Program-made: the position numbers and the translations under genes
The notes under the pieces: model-generated
The model's database searches: none
What the model was told of the DNA's origin: nothing
Seen by the model: only the letters and a program-made list of their open reading frames with translations
Part shown: piece after piece, positions 31,636-40,538 of the stretch
Layout: the number at the start of each line of letters is the position of its first letter
Position numbering within the stretch: the first letter of the stretch is position 1
Origin: Candidatus Amarolinea dominans
GTDB lineage: Bacteria > Chloroflexota > Anaerolineae > SSC4 > Amarolineaceae
DNA: 64,000 bases
Assembly: GCA_016719785.1 (NCBI GenBank)
Contig: JADJYJ010000007.1
Coordinates: forward strand, 1 to 64,000
Direction of reading: 5' to 3'

Positions 31636-33765
31636 ATGACATCACAGCGGACCGTCCAGCACGTTGGCAGCGAACCACTGTTCAGCAACCGGCTGAGCAG
31701 CGAAACCAGTCCCTATCTGCGCCAGCATGCGCACAACCCGGTGGACTGGTATCCCTGGGGCGAGGAAGCCCTGACCCGCGCCCGAGACGAAAACAAACCG
31801 ATTCTCCTGAGCATCGGTTATAGCACCTGTCACTGGTGCCACGTCATGGCGCATGAATCGTTCGAGGACCCCGACACGGCCGCGCTGATGAACCGCCATT
31901 TCATCAACATCAAGGTGGACCGCGAAGAACGCCCCGACCTGGACGCGATCTACATGGACGCGGTGCAGGCCATGACCGGCAGCGGTGGCTGGCCCATGAC
32001 CCTGTTCTTGGCGCCCGACGGTGTGCCGTTCTATGCTGGCACCTACTTCCCGCCGGCCCCACGCTACGGTATGCCCAGCTTTCGCCAACTCCTGCTGAAC
32101 CTGGCCGCCGCGTACCAGCGTCGTCCCCAGGACATTCAGCGCAACGCTGAACAAATTCGTCAGATGCTGCGCCAGGCCACGCTCGTGCAGCCCTCCAGCG
32201 CGGCGCTAACCCCCCAGGTGCTCGATCACGCCTACCAGGACTTGGCCGCCCGTTTCGATACGCGCGACGCCGGCTTCGGCCAGGCGCCCAAGTTCCCACC
32301 CTCGATGGCCCTGGAATTCCTCCTGCGCTATCATGCCCGCAGCGGTCAGCCCAACGCCCTGACGATGGCCGAACAGACCCTGGAGCACATGGCACGCGGC
32401 GGCATCTACGATCAGCTTGGCGGCGGTTTTCATCGCTACGCCACCGATGACCACTGGCTGGTGCCCCACTTCGAGAAGATGCTCTACGACAACGCCCAGT
32501 TGGCACGCGTGTACGCCCTGGCCTTTCAGATCACCGGTAAGCCTCTTTATCGCCAGATCACCGAAGAAATCCTGGCCTACGTGCTGCGCGAGATGACGAG
32601 CCCGGAGGGCGGTTTCTACACCGCGCAGGACGCCGATAGCGAGGGCGAGGAGGGCAAGTTTTTTGTCTGGACCCAGGCCGAAGTACGCGACCTGTTGGGC
32701 CAGAAGGACGCGGAGCTGTTTGGCCGCTATTACGATGTGACGGCGCGCGGCAACTTCGAGATGACGAACATCCTGCACGTCGAGAAACCACTGGCTGTGG
32801 TTGCCAGCCAGGCCGGGATCACGCCGGAGCACCTGGCAGCCGTGATCGAACGCGGGCGCGCGCAGCTCTTCGCCGCCCGCCAGCAGCGAGTGGCGCCGGG
32901 TCTCGACGACAAGGTGCTGACCTCCTGGAACGGACTGATGCTGGCGACCTTTGCCGATGCCGCGCGCATCCTGGGACGCGACGACTATCGCCAGGTGGCC
33001 CTGGCCGCGGCCACCTTCCTGCTCAGCCGCCTGCGCGATCCGCAAAACGGCCGCCTGCTGCGCACCTACAGGGATGGTCAGGCCAAACTCAGCGCCTATC
33101 TGGAAGATTACGCGCTGCTGGCCGAAGGCTTGCTGGCTCTCTATCAGGCCACCTTCGACCTGCGTTGGCTGCATGAAGCACAGACCCTGGCCGACCTCAT
33201 GCTTCAGCATTTCTGGGATGCCGACCTGGGCGCCTTCTTCAGCACCAGCGATGACCATGAAACCCTCATCGCTCGCCCCAAGGAGGTGGTGGACAACGCC
33301 ATGCCGTCGGCCAATGCCAGTGCCGCCGGGGTGCTGCTGCACCTGGGACGTTTGTTGGGTCACGAGACGTATGAGCGCCACGGAGTCGCGGTGCTGCAAC
33401 TTCTACACGAAGGTATGATGCAGGCGCCCGGCGCGTTTAGCCGCCTGCTGTGCGTGCTTGATTCCTACCTGGCTCCCCCGGCCGAAATCGCCATCATCGG
33501 CGCCGCTTCTGCGCCAGACACCCAGGCCCTGCTCACCGAAGTCTGGCGGACCTATCTGCCCAACACCCTGGTGGCCGTGGCCCCGGCCGATGATCGCGCC
33601 GCCCGTGCCTTGATCCCCATGCTCGCCGGCCGCGACCAGGTGGGCGGTCAGGCCACCGCCTACGTGTGCGAAAACCACACCTGTCAACTGCCGGTGAACA
33701 CCGCCAGCGCCCTGCGCCAGCAGCTCACCCGCCAGGCGCCAGCGAGAAAGGAACGTCAGCCATGA
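31636..33765 (+). CDS. Thioredoxin-domain protein of the YyaL/SPATA20 family (DUF255)
   Basis: A 709-residue cytoplasmic protein. The N-terminal thioredoxin-like domain (about residues 20-180) holds the family motif CHWCHVMAHESFEDPDTAALMN and VDREERPDLD, and an alpha/alpha-barrel resembling sugar epimerases follows (about 190-690, with GGIYDQLGGGFHRYATDDHWLVPHFEKMLYDNAQL). Length matches the family. No enzymatic reaction is established for these proteins, although a redox-linked function is often assumed. The stop overlaps the ATG of a GNAT gene (ATGA), so the two are coupled. The C-terminal CENHTCQLP may be another metal or redox site. Confidence 0.92.
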   Translation: MTSQRTVQHVGSEPLFSNRLSSETSPYLRQHAHNPVDWYPWGEEALTRARDENKPILLSIGYSTCHWCHVMAHESFEDPDTAALMNRHFINIKVDREERPDLDAIYMDAVQAMTGSGGWPMTLFLAPDGVPFYAGTYFPPAPRYGMPSFRQLLLNLAAAYQRRPQDIQRNAEQIRQMLRQATLVQPSSAALTPQVLDHAYQDLAARFDTRDAGFGQAPKFPPSMALEFLLRYHARSGQPNALTMAEQTLEHMARGGIYDQLGGGFHRYATDDHWLVPHFEKMLYDNAQLARVYALAFQITGKPLYRQITEEILAYVLREMTSPEGGFYTAQDADSEGEEGKFFVWTQAEVRDLLGQKDAELFGRYYDVTARGNFEMTNILHVEKPLAVVASQAGITPEHLAAVIERGRAQLFAARQQRVAPGLDDKVLTSWNGLMLATFADAARILGRDDYRQVALAAATFLLSRLRDPQNGRLLRTYRDGQAKLSAYLEDYALLAEGLLALYQATFDLRWLHEAQTLADLMLQHFWDADLGAFFSTSDDHETLIARPKEVVDNAMPSANASAAGVLLHLGRLLGHETYERHGVAVLQLLHEGMMQAPGAFSRLLCVLDSYLAPPAEIAIIGAASAPDTQALLTEVWRTYLPNTLVAVAPADDRAARALIPMLAGRDQVGGQATAYVCENHTCQLPVNTASALRQQLTRQAPARKERQP

Positions 33766-34397
33766 AACGACAGTCACTGCGCGGAAAATTGAGCGAGCAA
33801 CCAGATTTGCATGTCCTGACCGCGGCTGCGATGGGGGCTGCAATGGAGGCTGAGATGGAGGATGCCCCGGCCCCGCTGCTCATCCGGCCGGCGGCCGAGC
33901 AGGACATCGTCGGGATGATGACCCTGCTGGCCCAGACTGGCCGGCCCAGGCCGACGCCTGACCAGGTCCCGGCCGTGGCAGCCATTTACCGCGAATGGCT
34001 GGGCCAGGCCAGCGCGCTGGCACGCGTCGCCGAACGACAGGATCAGGTAGTGGGCGTCCTGCTGGGCGCGTTACGCCCGCGCGCCAACTGGCTCACGCCG
34101 GAACTGTGGATCGCAGATATGGCTATTGCCGATGGCGAAGCGGGCGAGGTTGGTCACGACCTGCTGGCCGAAGCGCTGGCCGTGGCCGCGCGCTGGGGTT
34201 GTTTCCGCGTCGCGTGCGAGGCCGCCGGCCTGACCGGCGTGACGCTCGGTCTGCTCAGCGACCTGGGTTTTGCGGAAAATGGCCAGGCGGTCAGCCTGCT
34301 GCTAGCGCCCATCCCCAGCCTGGGCACGCGCGGGGTGCGCCGCGCGGATGGCGCTCACGACGGCGTGCCCATCACGTATCGGGAATCGAGCGTGTAA
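33762..34397 (+). CDS. GNAT-like acetyltransferase
   Basis: A 211-residue protein. After a leader of about 38 residues with Ala/Met-rich sequence, LLIRPAAEQDIVGMMTLLAQTGRP starts a GNAT fold, with VVGVLLGALRP and LWIADMAIADGEAGEVGHDLLAEALAVAARWG as the central strand and CoA helix, and CEAAGLTGVTLGLLSDLGF at the end. The usual RxxGxG CoA loop is degenerate (GEAGEVG), so cofactor binding may be weak. It overlaps the YyaL-family gene by 4 bases. Substrate unknown. Confidence 0.75.
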   Translation: MKRQSLRGKLSEQPDLHVLTAAAMGAAMEAEMEDAPAPLLIRPAAEQDIVGMMTLLAQTGRPRPTPDQVPAVAAIYREWLGQASALARVAERQDQVVGVLLGALRPRANWLTPELWIADMAIADGEAGEVGHDLLAEALAVAARWGCFRVACEAAGLTGVTLGLLSDLGFAENGQAVSLLLAPIPSLGTRGVRRADGAHDGVPITYRESSV

Positions 34398-34403
34398 TCC
34401 GGG

Positions 34404-35153
34404 TTAGCGCCCGGCTTGCACGCGCCGCAGGCGGTCAGGCACATCGGTGATGATGCTGGTCACGCCCAGCGCCAGCAGACGGCGCATGTCCGCCTCTTCG
34501 TTCACCGTCCACACGTTGACGCCATAGCCGCGGCCCCGCGCCCAGGCCATGTAGCCCGCATCCACCAAGACGTGCTCAGGGTGTAGGGCCTGCGGCCGCA
34601 CCCAGGGGAGCAGCCAGGGCCGGCGCAGGTAAAACGGCAGGTCGGTGGAATAGAGCAGGCCGGTTTCGATGCGTGGATCAAGGCGGCGCAGGCGGATCAG
34701 CGCGAAAGGATTGAACGACGACACGATCACCTGATCGTACAGGTTGCGCTGGCGCACCAGACCCGCCAGTGCGGCCTCCAGGCCGTCAGAGCGCAGGCTG
34801 AGCGTCTTCATCTCGACATTGACCAGCACACGGCTCCCCACCAGATCGAACACTTCATCCAGCGTCGGAATCTGCGTGCCGGCAAACGCGGGATCGAACC
34901 AGCCGCCAAAATCCAGCTCACGCAGCGCAGCCAGCGGTAGATCGTGGACGCGGCCACTGCCGTTGCTGGTTTCATCCACATCGAAGTTGTGACATACCAC
35001 CAGCGCCCCATCCTGGCTGAGCAGCGTATCCAGCTCGATGCCGTCCGCGCCCAGGTCAACGGCCCGGCCAAACGCGGCCAGGGTATTTTCGGGCGCCGCC
35101 TGCCGCGCGCCCCGGTGGGCAAAATTCAATGTTCGCGTCCCATCGTGTCGCAT
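34404..35153 (-). CDS. Glycerophosphodiester phosphodiesterase
   Basis: Hydrolyses glycerophosphodiesters to glycerol-3-phosphate and an alcohol. The 249-residue TIM barrel has the signature FAHRGARQAAPENTLAAF (residues 10-27, His and Glu), GADGIELDTLLSQDG with the metal-binding Glu/Asp, VCHNFDVDETSNG with the second His, and the C-terminal NVWTVNEEADMRRLLALGV and IITDVPD. GGAGAGG precedes the ATG at 35153. No signal peptide, so it is likely cytoplasmic. It converges on the GNAT gene and diverges from aspS. Confidence 0.92.
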   Translation of the reverse strand: MRHDGTRTLNFAHRGARQAAPENTLAAFGRAVDLGADGIELDTLLSQDGALVVCHNFDVDETSNGSGRVHDLPLAALRELDFGGWFDPAFAGTQIPTLDEVFDLVGSRVLVNVEMKTLSLRSDGLEAALAGLVRQRNLYDQVIVSSFNPFALIRLRRLDPRIETGLLYSTDLPFYLRRPWLLPWVRPQALHPEHVLVDAGYMAWARGRGYGVNVWTVNEEADMRRLLALGVTSIITDVPDRLRRVQAGR

Positions 35154-35225
35154 CGTCCTCTCCTTACACAAAAGATACCGCAGGTTTGTCGTTTTGCCAA
35201 AAGCTGATGAGCGCGCTGCGTCAAC

Positions 35226-35253
35226 TTGAGACATCGCCCCACTTGCGTATAAT
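35226..35253 (+). promoter_or_regulatory. Promoter of aspS
   Basis: TTGAGA at 35226-35231, 16 bases, TATAAT at 35248-35253, about 74 bases upstream of the aspS ATG. Confidence 0.75.
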
Positions 35254-35326
35254 GTCAGCCAACACAGCACGGCAGGCGTCGCAGCGGCCGTGACTCACAA
35301 GTTGCAGAATACAAAGGACAGAGACC

Positions 35327-37132
35327 ATGCTCAAATCGCACCGTTGTGGCGATCTTCGCTTGACCGACGCCGGCCAGACCGTCACCCTGGCCGGGTGGTT
35401 GCACCGCCGCCGTGATCACGGCGGCCTGATTTTTCTTGACCTGCGCGACCGCAGTGGCCTGGTGCAGGTGACGATCAACGCTGACCGCACCGCGGCCGCA
35501 CACGCCAGTGCCAGTCAGACGCGCGTGGAGTTTGTCCTGCAGATCAAAGGCACGGTGGCCGCGCGGCCGGCCGAATTGCGCAATGCCAACATGGCAACAG
35601 GCGACATCGAAGTAATCGCCGACGAGGTGATCGTGCTCAACACGGCCAAGACTCCACCCTTTTACATCAACGAGGAGAGCGCGGTAGACGAAGTGGTGCG
35701 CCTGAAGTACCGCTACCTTGACCTGCGGCGGGCCACCTTGCAGCGCAACCTCATTCTCTACGACCGCATCGTGCGCACCATCCGCAGCTTCCTGCACGAG
35801 CGCCAGTTCATGGAAATCGAGACCCCCATTCTGATCAAGTCCACGCCGGAGGGCGCGCGTGACTATGTGGTGCCCAGCCGCGTCCATCCCGGTGAATTCT
35901 ACGCGCTGCCGCAGTCGCCGCAGCAGCTCAAGCAACTGCTGATGGTGGCCGGCTTCGAGCGCTACTTCCAGATTGCCCGCTGCTTCCGTGACGAAGACCT
36001 GCGCGCCGACCGTCAGCCAGAGTTTACCCAGCTCGACCTGGAAATGTCGTTCGTAGATCGCGACGACGTGATGGGGCTGATCGAAGCGATGCTGATTCAC
36101 CTGGTACACAGCGTGGCGCAGCCCGGCGAGGCCAGCATCACCGGGAAGCGCATCCAGCAGATGCCCTTCCCGCGCCTGACCTACGCCGAGGCGATGGCAC
36201 GCTTTGGCAACGACCGCCCTGATCTGCGCTTTGGTCTGGAGTTGTGCAACCTGGGCCACCTGTTCGCCGACAGCGCCTTCAGCGTCTTCAAGAACGCGGT
36301 GGCCGGCGGGGGCGAGGTCAAGGCGATCTGTGTGCCGGGCTGCGCCGGCTACTCGCGCAAACAGTTGGATGAGCTGACCGAGCAGGTCAAGCGTTACGGT
36401 GCGCAAGGCCTGGCCTGGCTGGCGCTGCCTGAGGGCATCGCGCCTGAACTGGGCAGCGTGCGCTCATCGTTTGCCAAATTCCTGAGCCAGGCCGAGTTCG
36501 ACGGCCTGCTGCAGCAAACCGGCGCCCGACCCGGCGACCTGGTGCTGGTGGTGGCGGCCGCACCGGCCGTGGTGGCGCAGGCGCTCAGCAATCTACGCCT
36601 GGAAATGGGCCGGCGCCTGGGGCTGCTGGCCGACAACGTCTTTGCTTTCTGCTGGGTCACCGATTTTCCCTTGCTGGAGTTCAGCGCCGAAGAGGCACGC
36701 TGGACGGCCGTGCATCACCCGTTTACCGCCGCGCTCGATGAGGATTGGCCGCGCCTGGAGTCAGATCCGGGCAGCGTGCGCGCCCAAGCCTATGATATCA
36801 TCCTGAACGGCTGGGAAGTGGGCGGCGGCAGCATCCGCATCCACCGCCGGGATCTGCAAAACCGCCTGTTCACGCGCTTGGGCATTGACGAGGAGACGCA
36901 GCAACTGCAGTTCAGCCAACTGCTCGACGCCTTCGAGTTTGGCGCGCCGCCGCACGGGGGCATTGCCCTGGGCATGGCGCGACTGGTGGCGCTCTTTGCC
37001 GGCGCCGGCAACATCCGCGAAGTGATCGCGTTTCCCAAGACGGCTGCGGCCGGCGATTTGCTTTTCGGGGCGCCGTCGGCCATTGCCGAGGCCCAGTTGG
37101 CGGAGTTGCACCTGCGCATCGTCAACGATTAG
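35327..37132 (+). CDS. aspS: Aspartyl-tRNA synthetase, bacterial type
   Basis: Charges tRNA-Asp. The 601-residue protein has the N-terminal anticodon-binding OB fold (residues 1-110, with GWLHRRRDHGGLIFLDLRDRSGLVQV), class II motif 2 (FQIARCFRDEDLRADRQPEFTQLDLEMSF, about 216-244), the bacterial GAD insertion (about 290-425) and motif 3 (GGIALGMARLVALFAG, near 545-560). QSPQQLKQLLMV, typical of AspRS, is present. Length is normal. Whether it also charges tRNA-Asn cannot be told here. Confidence 0.96.
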   Translation: MLKSHRCGDLRLTDAGQTVTLAGWLHRRRDHGGLIFLDLRDRSGLVQVTINADRTAAAHASASQTRVEFVLQIKGTVAARPAELRNANMATGDIEVIADEVIVLNTAKTPPFYINEESAVDEVVRLKYRYLDLRRATLQRNLILYDRIVRTIRSFLHERQFMEIETPILIKSTPEGARDYVVPSRVHPGEFYALPQSPQQLKQLLMVAGFERYFQIARCFRDEDLRADRQPEFTQLDLEMSFVDRDDVMGLIEAMLIHLVHSVAQPGEASITGKRIQQMPFPRLTYAEAMARFGNDRPDLRFGLELCNLGHLFADSAFSVFKNAVAGGGEVKAICVPGCAGYSRKQLDELTEQVKRYGAQGLAWLALPEGIAPELGSVRSSFAKFLSQAEFDGLLQQTGARPGDLVLVVAAAPAVVAQALSNLRLEMGRRLGLLADNVFAFCWVTDFPLLEFSAEEARWTAVHHPFTAALDEDWPRLESDPGSVRAQAYDIILNGWEVGGGSIRIHRRDLQNRLFTRLGIDEETQQLQFSQLLDAFEFGAPPHGGIALGMARLVALFAGAGNIREVIAFPKTAAAGDLLFGAPSAIAEAQLAELHLRIVND

Positions 37133-37188
37133 CGGGCATGGCCTTGCGCCTGCCCGCGTGGGCGACCGCAAGGGTGCGCCCCTGGAGC

Positions 37189-37638
37189 ATGACAACGAAC
37201 TTCGATACCCTGGCTGAGCGGCCGCTGACCGCGGCCGATTATGATCAGCTCCTGGCCCTGTGGGAACTGGCCGGTCTGCACATTCGCCCCACCGGCCGCG
37301 ACAGCCGTGCAGCATTTGCCCAGCAGGCGGCCGGCCAGGTTCAACGCGCCATCGGGCTGTGGCAAGGGCCGGCGTTGGTGGGCGTGGTGCTGGCAACCCA
37401 CGACAGCCGCCGGGGTTACATCAATCGTCTGGCCGTGGCGCCGACCTATCGCCGTCATGGCCTGGGCCGGCGCTTGATTGCCGCGTGCGAAGCTTGGTTC
37501 GCCAGCCTGGGCATCGAAGTCTGGAGCGCGCTGATCGAGAACTGGAACGATGCCTCTTTTGCCATCTTCGCGGCCGCCGGCTACACCCGTCATGCCGACA
37601 TCACCTACGTCAGTAAGCGTGAACGCCCGGAAGCGTAA
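37189..37638 (+). CDS. GNAT family N-acetyltransferase
   Basis: A 149-residue GNAT with a clean acetyl-CoA loop: INRLAVAPTYRRHGLGRRLIAACEAWFASLG (about 83-113), and the C-terminal ENWNDASFAIFAAAGYTRHADITYVSK. I chose the ATG at 37189; an in-frame ATG at 37138 would add 17 Arg-rich residues before the GNAT fold. It follows aspS by 56 bases on the same strand. Substrate unknown. Confidence 0.85.
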   Translation: MTTNFDTLAERPLTAADYDQLLALWELAGLHIRPTGRDSRAAFAQQAAGQVQRAIGLWQGPALVGVVLATHDSRRGYINRLAVAPTYRRHGLGRRLIAACEAWFASLGIEVWSALIENWNDASFAIFAAAGYTRHADITYVSKRERPEA

Positions 37639-37661
37639 GAGATGCAGGTAAGGCCCGCCCT

Positions 37662-38582
37662 CTACCGGTGCAAACCTGCGCCTGACTCCCACGTTGCCAA
37701 ATACTCCGAAACGCTCAACGCGGCTTTGGCGCCTTCGCCGATCGCAATGAGCACCTGCTCGGCATGCACATCGGTTACATCACCGGCAGCAAAGATGCCG
37801 GGCCGGCTGGTGCGATTGCGATTGTCCACCCTGACATGGCCCTGGGCGTCGCAGTCAACAAGCTCCGTCACCAGGCCCGCGTTGGCCTGCAGGCCAATTT
37901 CCACGAAGATGCAGTTCACCTTCAGGGTCTGCAGGCCGGCGGGGCCGCGTACGGCCAGGGCTTCGACATAATCGTCACCGTAGATGGCCTCCACCTGGTA
38001 GTCGAGCAGCCAGGTGAGATGGGGCAACGCGGCCAGCCATTGTCCCCAGGCAGTCGCCCGGCAGGCAGGATCGCCGGCCACCAGGTAGACGCGCGCGGCC
38101 GCACGCGCCAGCTCCGCGGCGCTGCGCAGCGCCAGCGGCCCATCGCCAATCACGGCCACCGTCTTGTCCAACATCGCGGACGCATAGGTAATGGCTGAGT
38201 ACGACAACCCGCGCAGGTAGAACGTTTCTTCACCGGGCACCCCCATGCGCTGGGGAGAGGCTCCGGTGGACAGCAACAACGCCCGCGTTGTAAATTCGCC
38301 GGTGGCTGTGCGCACCCGATAATGATCCTCGAGCGCGTCTATCTGTATCGCCCGGTCCAGCACGCGCGGCAGATGGCGCAGCTGCAGTTCGGCCTTGAGG
38401 GTGCGCACCACTTCTTCGCCGCTGATGCTATGACGATTCTCCAGCCACGGCACATCCAGGCGCCAGCCGACGCGCCCACCCATTTGGTCGCCAATGAGCA
38501 GCAACTTGAGATGCTGGCGCAGGGCATAAACCGCAGCCGCCAGGCCCGCCGGCCCGCCGCCGATAATGATTAGATCGTACAC
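37662..38582 (-). CDS. Thioredoxin-reductase-like FAD/NAD(P) oxidoreductase lacking the CxxC
   Basis: A 306-residue flavoprotein starting at GTG with GGAGGT 6 bases upstream. The FAD fold reads YDLIIIGGGPAGLAAAVYALR (residues 2-22), the NAD(P) fold TVAVIGDGPLALRSAAELA, and the FAD-closing segment TSRPGIFAAGDVTDV. Where thioredoxin reductases have the redox-active CxxC (SYCATCDG), this protein has SYSAITYAS, so it cannot reduce thioredoxin by the normal route. It more resembles cysteine-free TrxR-like ferredoxin or flavin reductases. The partner is unknown. Confidence 0.85.
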   Translation of the reverse strand: MYDLIIIGGGPAGLAAAVYALRQHLKLLLIGDQMGGRVGWRLDVPWLENRHSISGEEVVRTLKAELQLRHLPRVLDRAIQIDALEDHYRVRTATGEFTTRALLLSTGASPQRMGVPGEETFYLRGLSYSAITYASAMLDKTVAVIGDGPLALRSAAELARAAARVYLVAGDPACRATAWGQWLAALPHLTWLLDYQVEAIYGDDYVEALAVRGPAGLQTLKVNCIFVEIGLQANAGLVTELVDCDAQGHVRVDNRNRTSRPGIFAAGDVTDVHAEQVLIAIGEGAKAALSVSEYLATWESGAGLHR

Positions 38583-38757
38583 CGTCGTACCTCCACCAGT
38601 GCGCGGGAGTGTCAATCGAACATGTCTATACCGTGCAGTGGGTCGCCGCTGGTCTATTCCGCCCAGATCGCCTGGCTGGCGCCCACGCAGCCAAACGCCA
38701 AGAGGATGATACACAGTCTAGTGAACCAGGGCAAGCCAAACTATGACGTGCATCAGT

Positions 38758-38787
38758 TTGTCGCTTTCGGATTCCCGGTGCTAAGAT
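38758..38787 (+). promoter_or_regulatory. Possible promoter of the small membrane protein
   Basis: TTGTCG, an 18-base spacer and TAAGAT, about 33 bases upstream of the ATG at 38820. The -35 box is a partial match. Confidence 0.45.
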
Positions 38788-38819
38788 AGGGTTGCACCTA
38801 GCTCACCTGGAGGATCACC

Positions 38820-39005
38820 ATGAACTTACGTTCGCGCTCCCTGCTTTTCGCCCTCGCGCTGGGCATTGCCCTCTTTGTCATCTGGCAAAAAGTACGCATC
38901 GTCTTCTTTGTCCCGTTGACCCCCGTTGGCTTTGCCGCCATGATCCTGATCTTTGCCGTCGTCATCTTCTTGCTGCTCGATCACCTCCTCAACCGCAGCC
39001 GCTAG
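38820..39005 (+). CDS. Small two-helix membrane protein
   Basis: A 61-residue protein with two hydrophobic helices (about residues 6-22 and 35-55) separated by KVRIVFFVPLTPVG and ending in basic residues. GGAGGATC precedes the ATG, and a promoter-like sequence lies upstream. It resembles small DUF-type membrane proteins near respiratory or stress genes, but I do not recognise a family. It is probably real because of the ribosome site, codon use and clean topology. Confidence 0.65.
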   Translation: MNLRSRSLLFALALGIALFVIWQKVRIVFFVPLTPVGFAAMILIFAVVIFLLLDHLLNRSR

Positions 39006-39077
39006 GGTAGCCCGGCCCGCGTCCGCCCAGGCAACCGCGGGGACCGACAGCGCCTGCCAGCGCAGAAAGCACACACG

Positions 39078-40352
39078 ATGACCAACCTGTATTTGAATGA
39101 CGAAGAACAAGCGATGCTCAACGGGGCGTTTGGCCCTGGTGTGCAGCGCGCGATGGAAATTGTGGCTACCCTGGGCCGCATCTACGGTGCGCCTGATTTG
39201 GCGCCCATTACGCATGCCCAGATTGCCGGCGTCAGTTACAAAAACATTGGCGACGCCGGCGTCGCCTTTCTCAGCGCATGGGCGGCGGAGGGTGCGCGCG
39301 TGCGTGTACCCACCATGCTTAACCCCATGGGCATGGAAGAGGCGCGCTGGCAGGAGATGGGCGTCGCCGAGGCTTTTGCCAAACCCCAGTTGGAAGCGAT
39401 CGGCGCGTTCAGTAAACTCGGCGTCCAGCAGACCTTGACCTGTGTGCCCTATCTCCTCCCCGAAGCGGGCCTGCAGAGGGGTGATCACGTGGCCTGGGCC
39501 GAATCGAGCGCGGTGGCCTTTGGCAGCTCGATCCTGGCGCTGCGCACCAACCGCGAGGGTGGCCCCAGTGCGCTGGCGGCCGCCATTGTGGGGCGCACGG
39601 CCCGCTATGGCTATCACCTCGACCAGGGGCGCCAAGCCAACTGGGTGATCGAAGTGGCCTGCCCGGTACGCTCGATTGCCGATTTTGGCGCCCTGGGCTA
39701 TCTCGTTGGCAAAGAGGTGGGCAACGGCTGTCTCTGGTTCAGCGACCTGGGCGCCTGGCTGCCGCCGCTGCCGGCCGATGTGACCGCCGGCGGCGCCGCC
39801 GCCGATCGCCTCAAGACCCTGGGCGCGGCCCTGGCCGGTTACGGCGCCGTGGCACTCTATCATATCGCCGGCTACACGCCGGAAGCCGCGGCCCTGGGCG
39901 AGACCTTGATCCGACCTGACGCCCGCCGCCTGCGCGTGGAAAGCCTGGCGCCGGCCTACGCGGTCATGGACGCCAACCCGGAGGTGTCCACCATTGACCT
40001 GGTGACGATCGGCTGCCCCCATGCCAGCCTGAGCGAAATCCAGGCTGTGGCGCAGGCGGTGCGCGGCCAGAAATTGGCCACCCAGTTGTGGGTGACAACC
40101 GGGCGCTCGATTCGCCAGCACGCCGAGGTGGCCGGCTGGGTGCATGACATCGAGGCGGCCGGCGGCCTGGTGGTGGCCGACACCTGCGCGGTGGTAGCGC
40201 CCATCAAGCAACTGGGCATCAAGAGCATGGCGACCAACGCGGGCAAGATGGCCTGCTATGCCCCGGCGCACAGCGGCGTCACCATGCGTTTTGGCGAGCT
40301 GGAACAGTGCATTGAGGCCGCGCTGAGTGGCCTGTGGCCGGCCGCGCTCTGA
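39078..40352 (+). CDS. Aconitase X large-subunit-like protein (DUF521)
   Basis: A 424-residue member of the aconitase X catalytic family: MYLxxEE-type start (NLYLNDEEQAMLNGAFGPGVQRAMEIV), PITHAQIAGVSYKNIGDAG, TCVPYLLPEAGLQRGDHVAWAESSAVAFGSSILALRTNREGGPSAL with the iron-sulfur Cys candidate, and SMATNAGKMACYAP near the C-terminus. Known relatives dehydrate mevalonate-5-phosphate or hydroxyproline derivatives and need a small swivel subunit (AcnX type II), which is not adjacent here. The reaction in this organism is therefore open. Confidence 0.85.
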   Translation: MTNLYLNDEEQAMLNGAFGPGVQRAMEIVATLGRIYGAPDLAPITHAQIAGVSYKNIGDAGVAFLSAWAAEGARVRVPTMLNPMGMEEARWQEMGVAEAFAKPQLEAIGAFSKLGVQQTLTCVPYLLPEAGLQRGDHVAWAESSAVAFGSSILALRTNREGGPSALAAAIVGRTARYGYHLDQGRQANWVIEVACPVRSIADFGALGYLVGKEVGNGCLWFSDLGAWLPPLPADVTAGGAAADRLKTLGAALAGYGAVALYHIAGYTPEAAALGETLIRPDARRLRVESLAPAYAVMDANPEVSTIDLVTIGCPHASLSEIQAVAQAVRGQKLATQLWVTTGRSIRQHAEVAGWVHDIEAAGGLVVADTCAVVAPIKQLGIKSMATNAGKMACYAPAHSGVTMRFGELEQCIEAALSGLWPAAL

Positions 40353-40448
40353 CCGGGGCAGCCATTCCAGGATGGTGATCCAACTGGCGCGCGGCGCTCT
40401 CTTCGGGTACAATGAATGAGTGACGCACGGCGATGACGCACCGCGTTG

Positions 40449-40521
40449 TATACTGCAAGCGGGCACGAATGGCGCCTGTTTCCTTAGGCGAAAGAGTGAA
40501 GTCTATTCCGCTTGCAGTATA
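40449..40521. mobile_element. MITE, compact 73-bp copy
   Basis: Starts TATACTGCAAGCGG and ends CCGCTTGCAGTATA, with inverted ends of about 14 bp and a hairpin-prone centre (GCGCCTGTTTCCTTAGGCG). Both ends start with TA, consistent with TA target duplication as in IS630/Tc1-mariner relatives. It lies in the leader region of the methylmalonyl-CoA mutase operon. Related copies are at 12955-13889 (interrupted) and 45030-45103 (diverged). Confidence 0.8.
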
Positions 40522-40538
40522 GAATAACTGGAGGCAAC

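Noticed and set aside
40381..40440. Promoter for the mutase operon around TACAAT at 40408
   Set aside because: The -10 box is good but I see no acceptable -35 box at 16-18 bases, so it was not listed.
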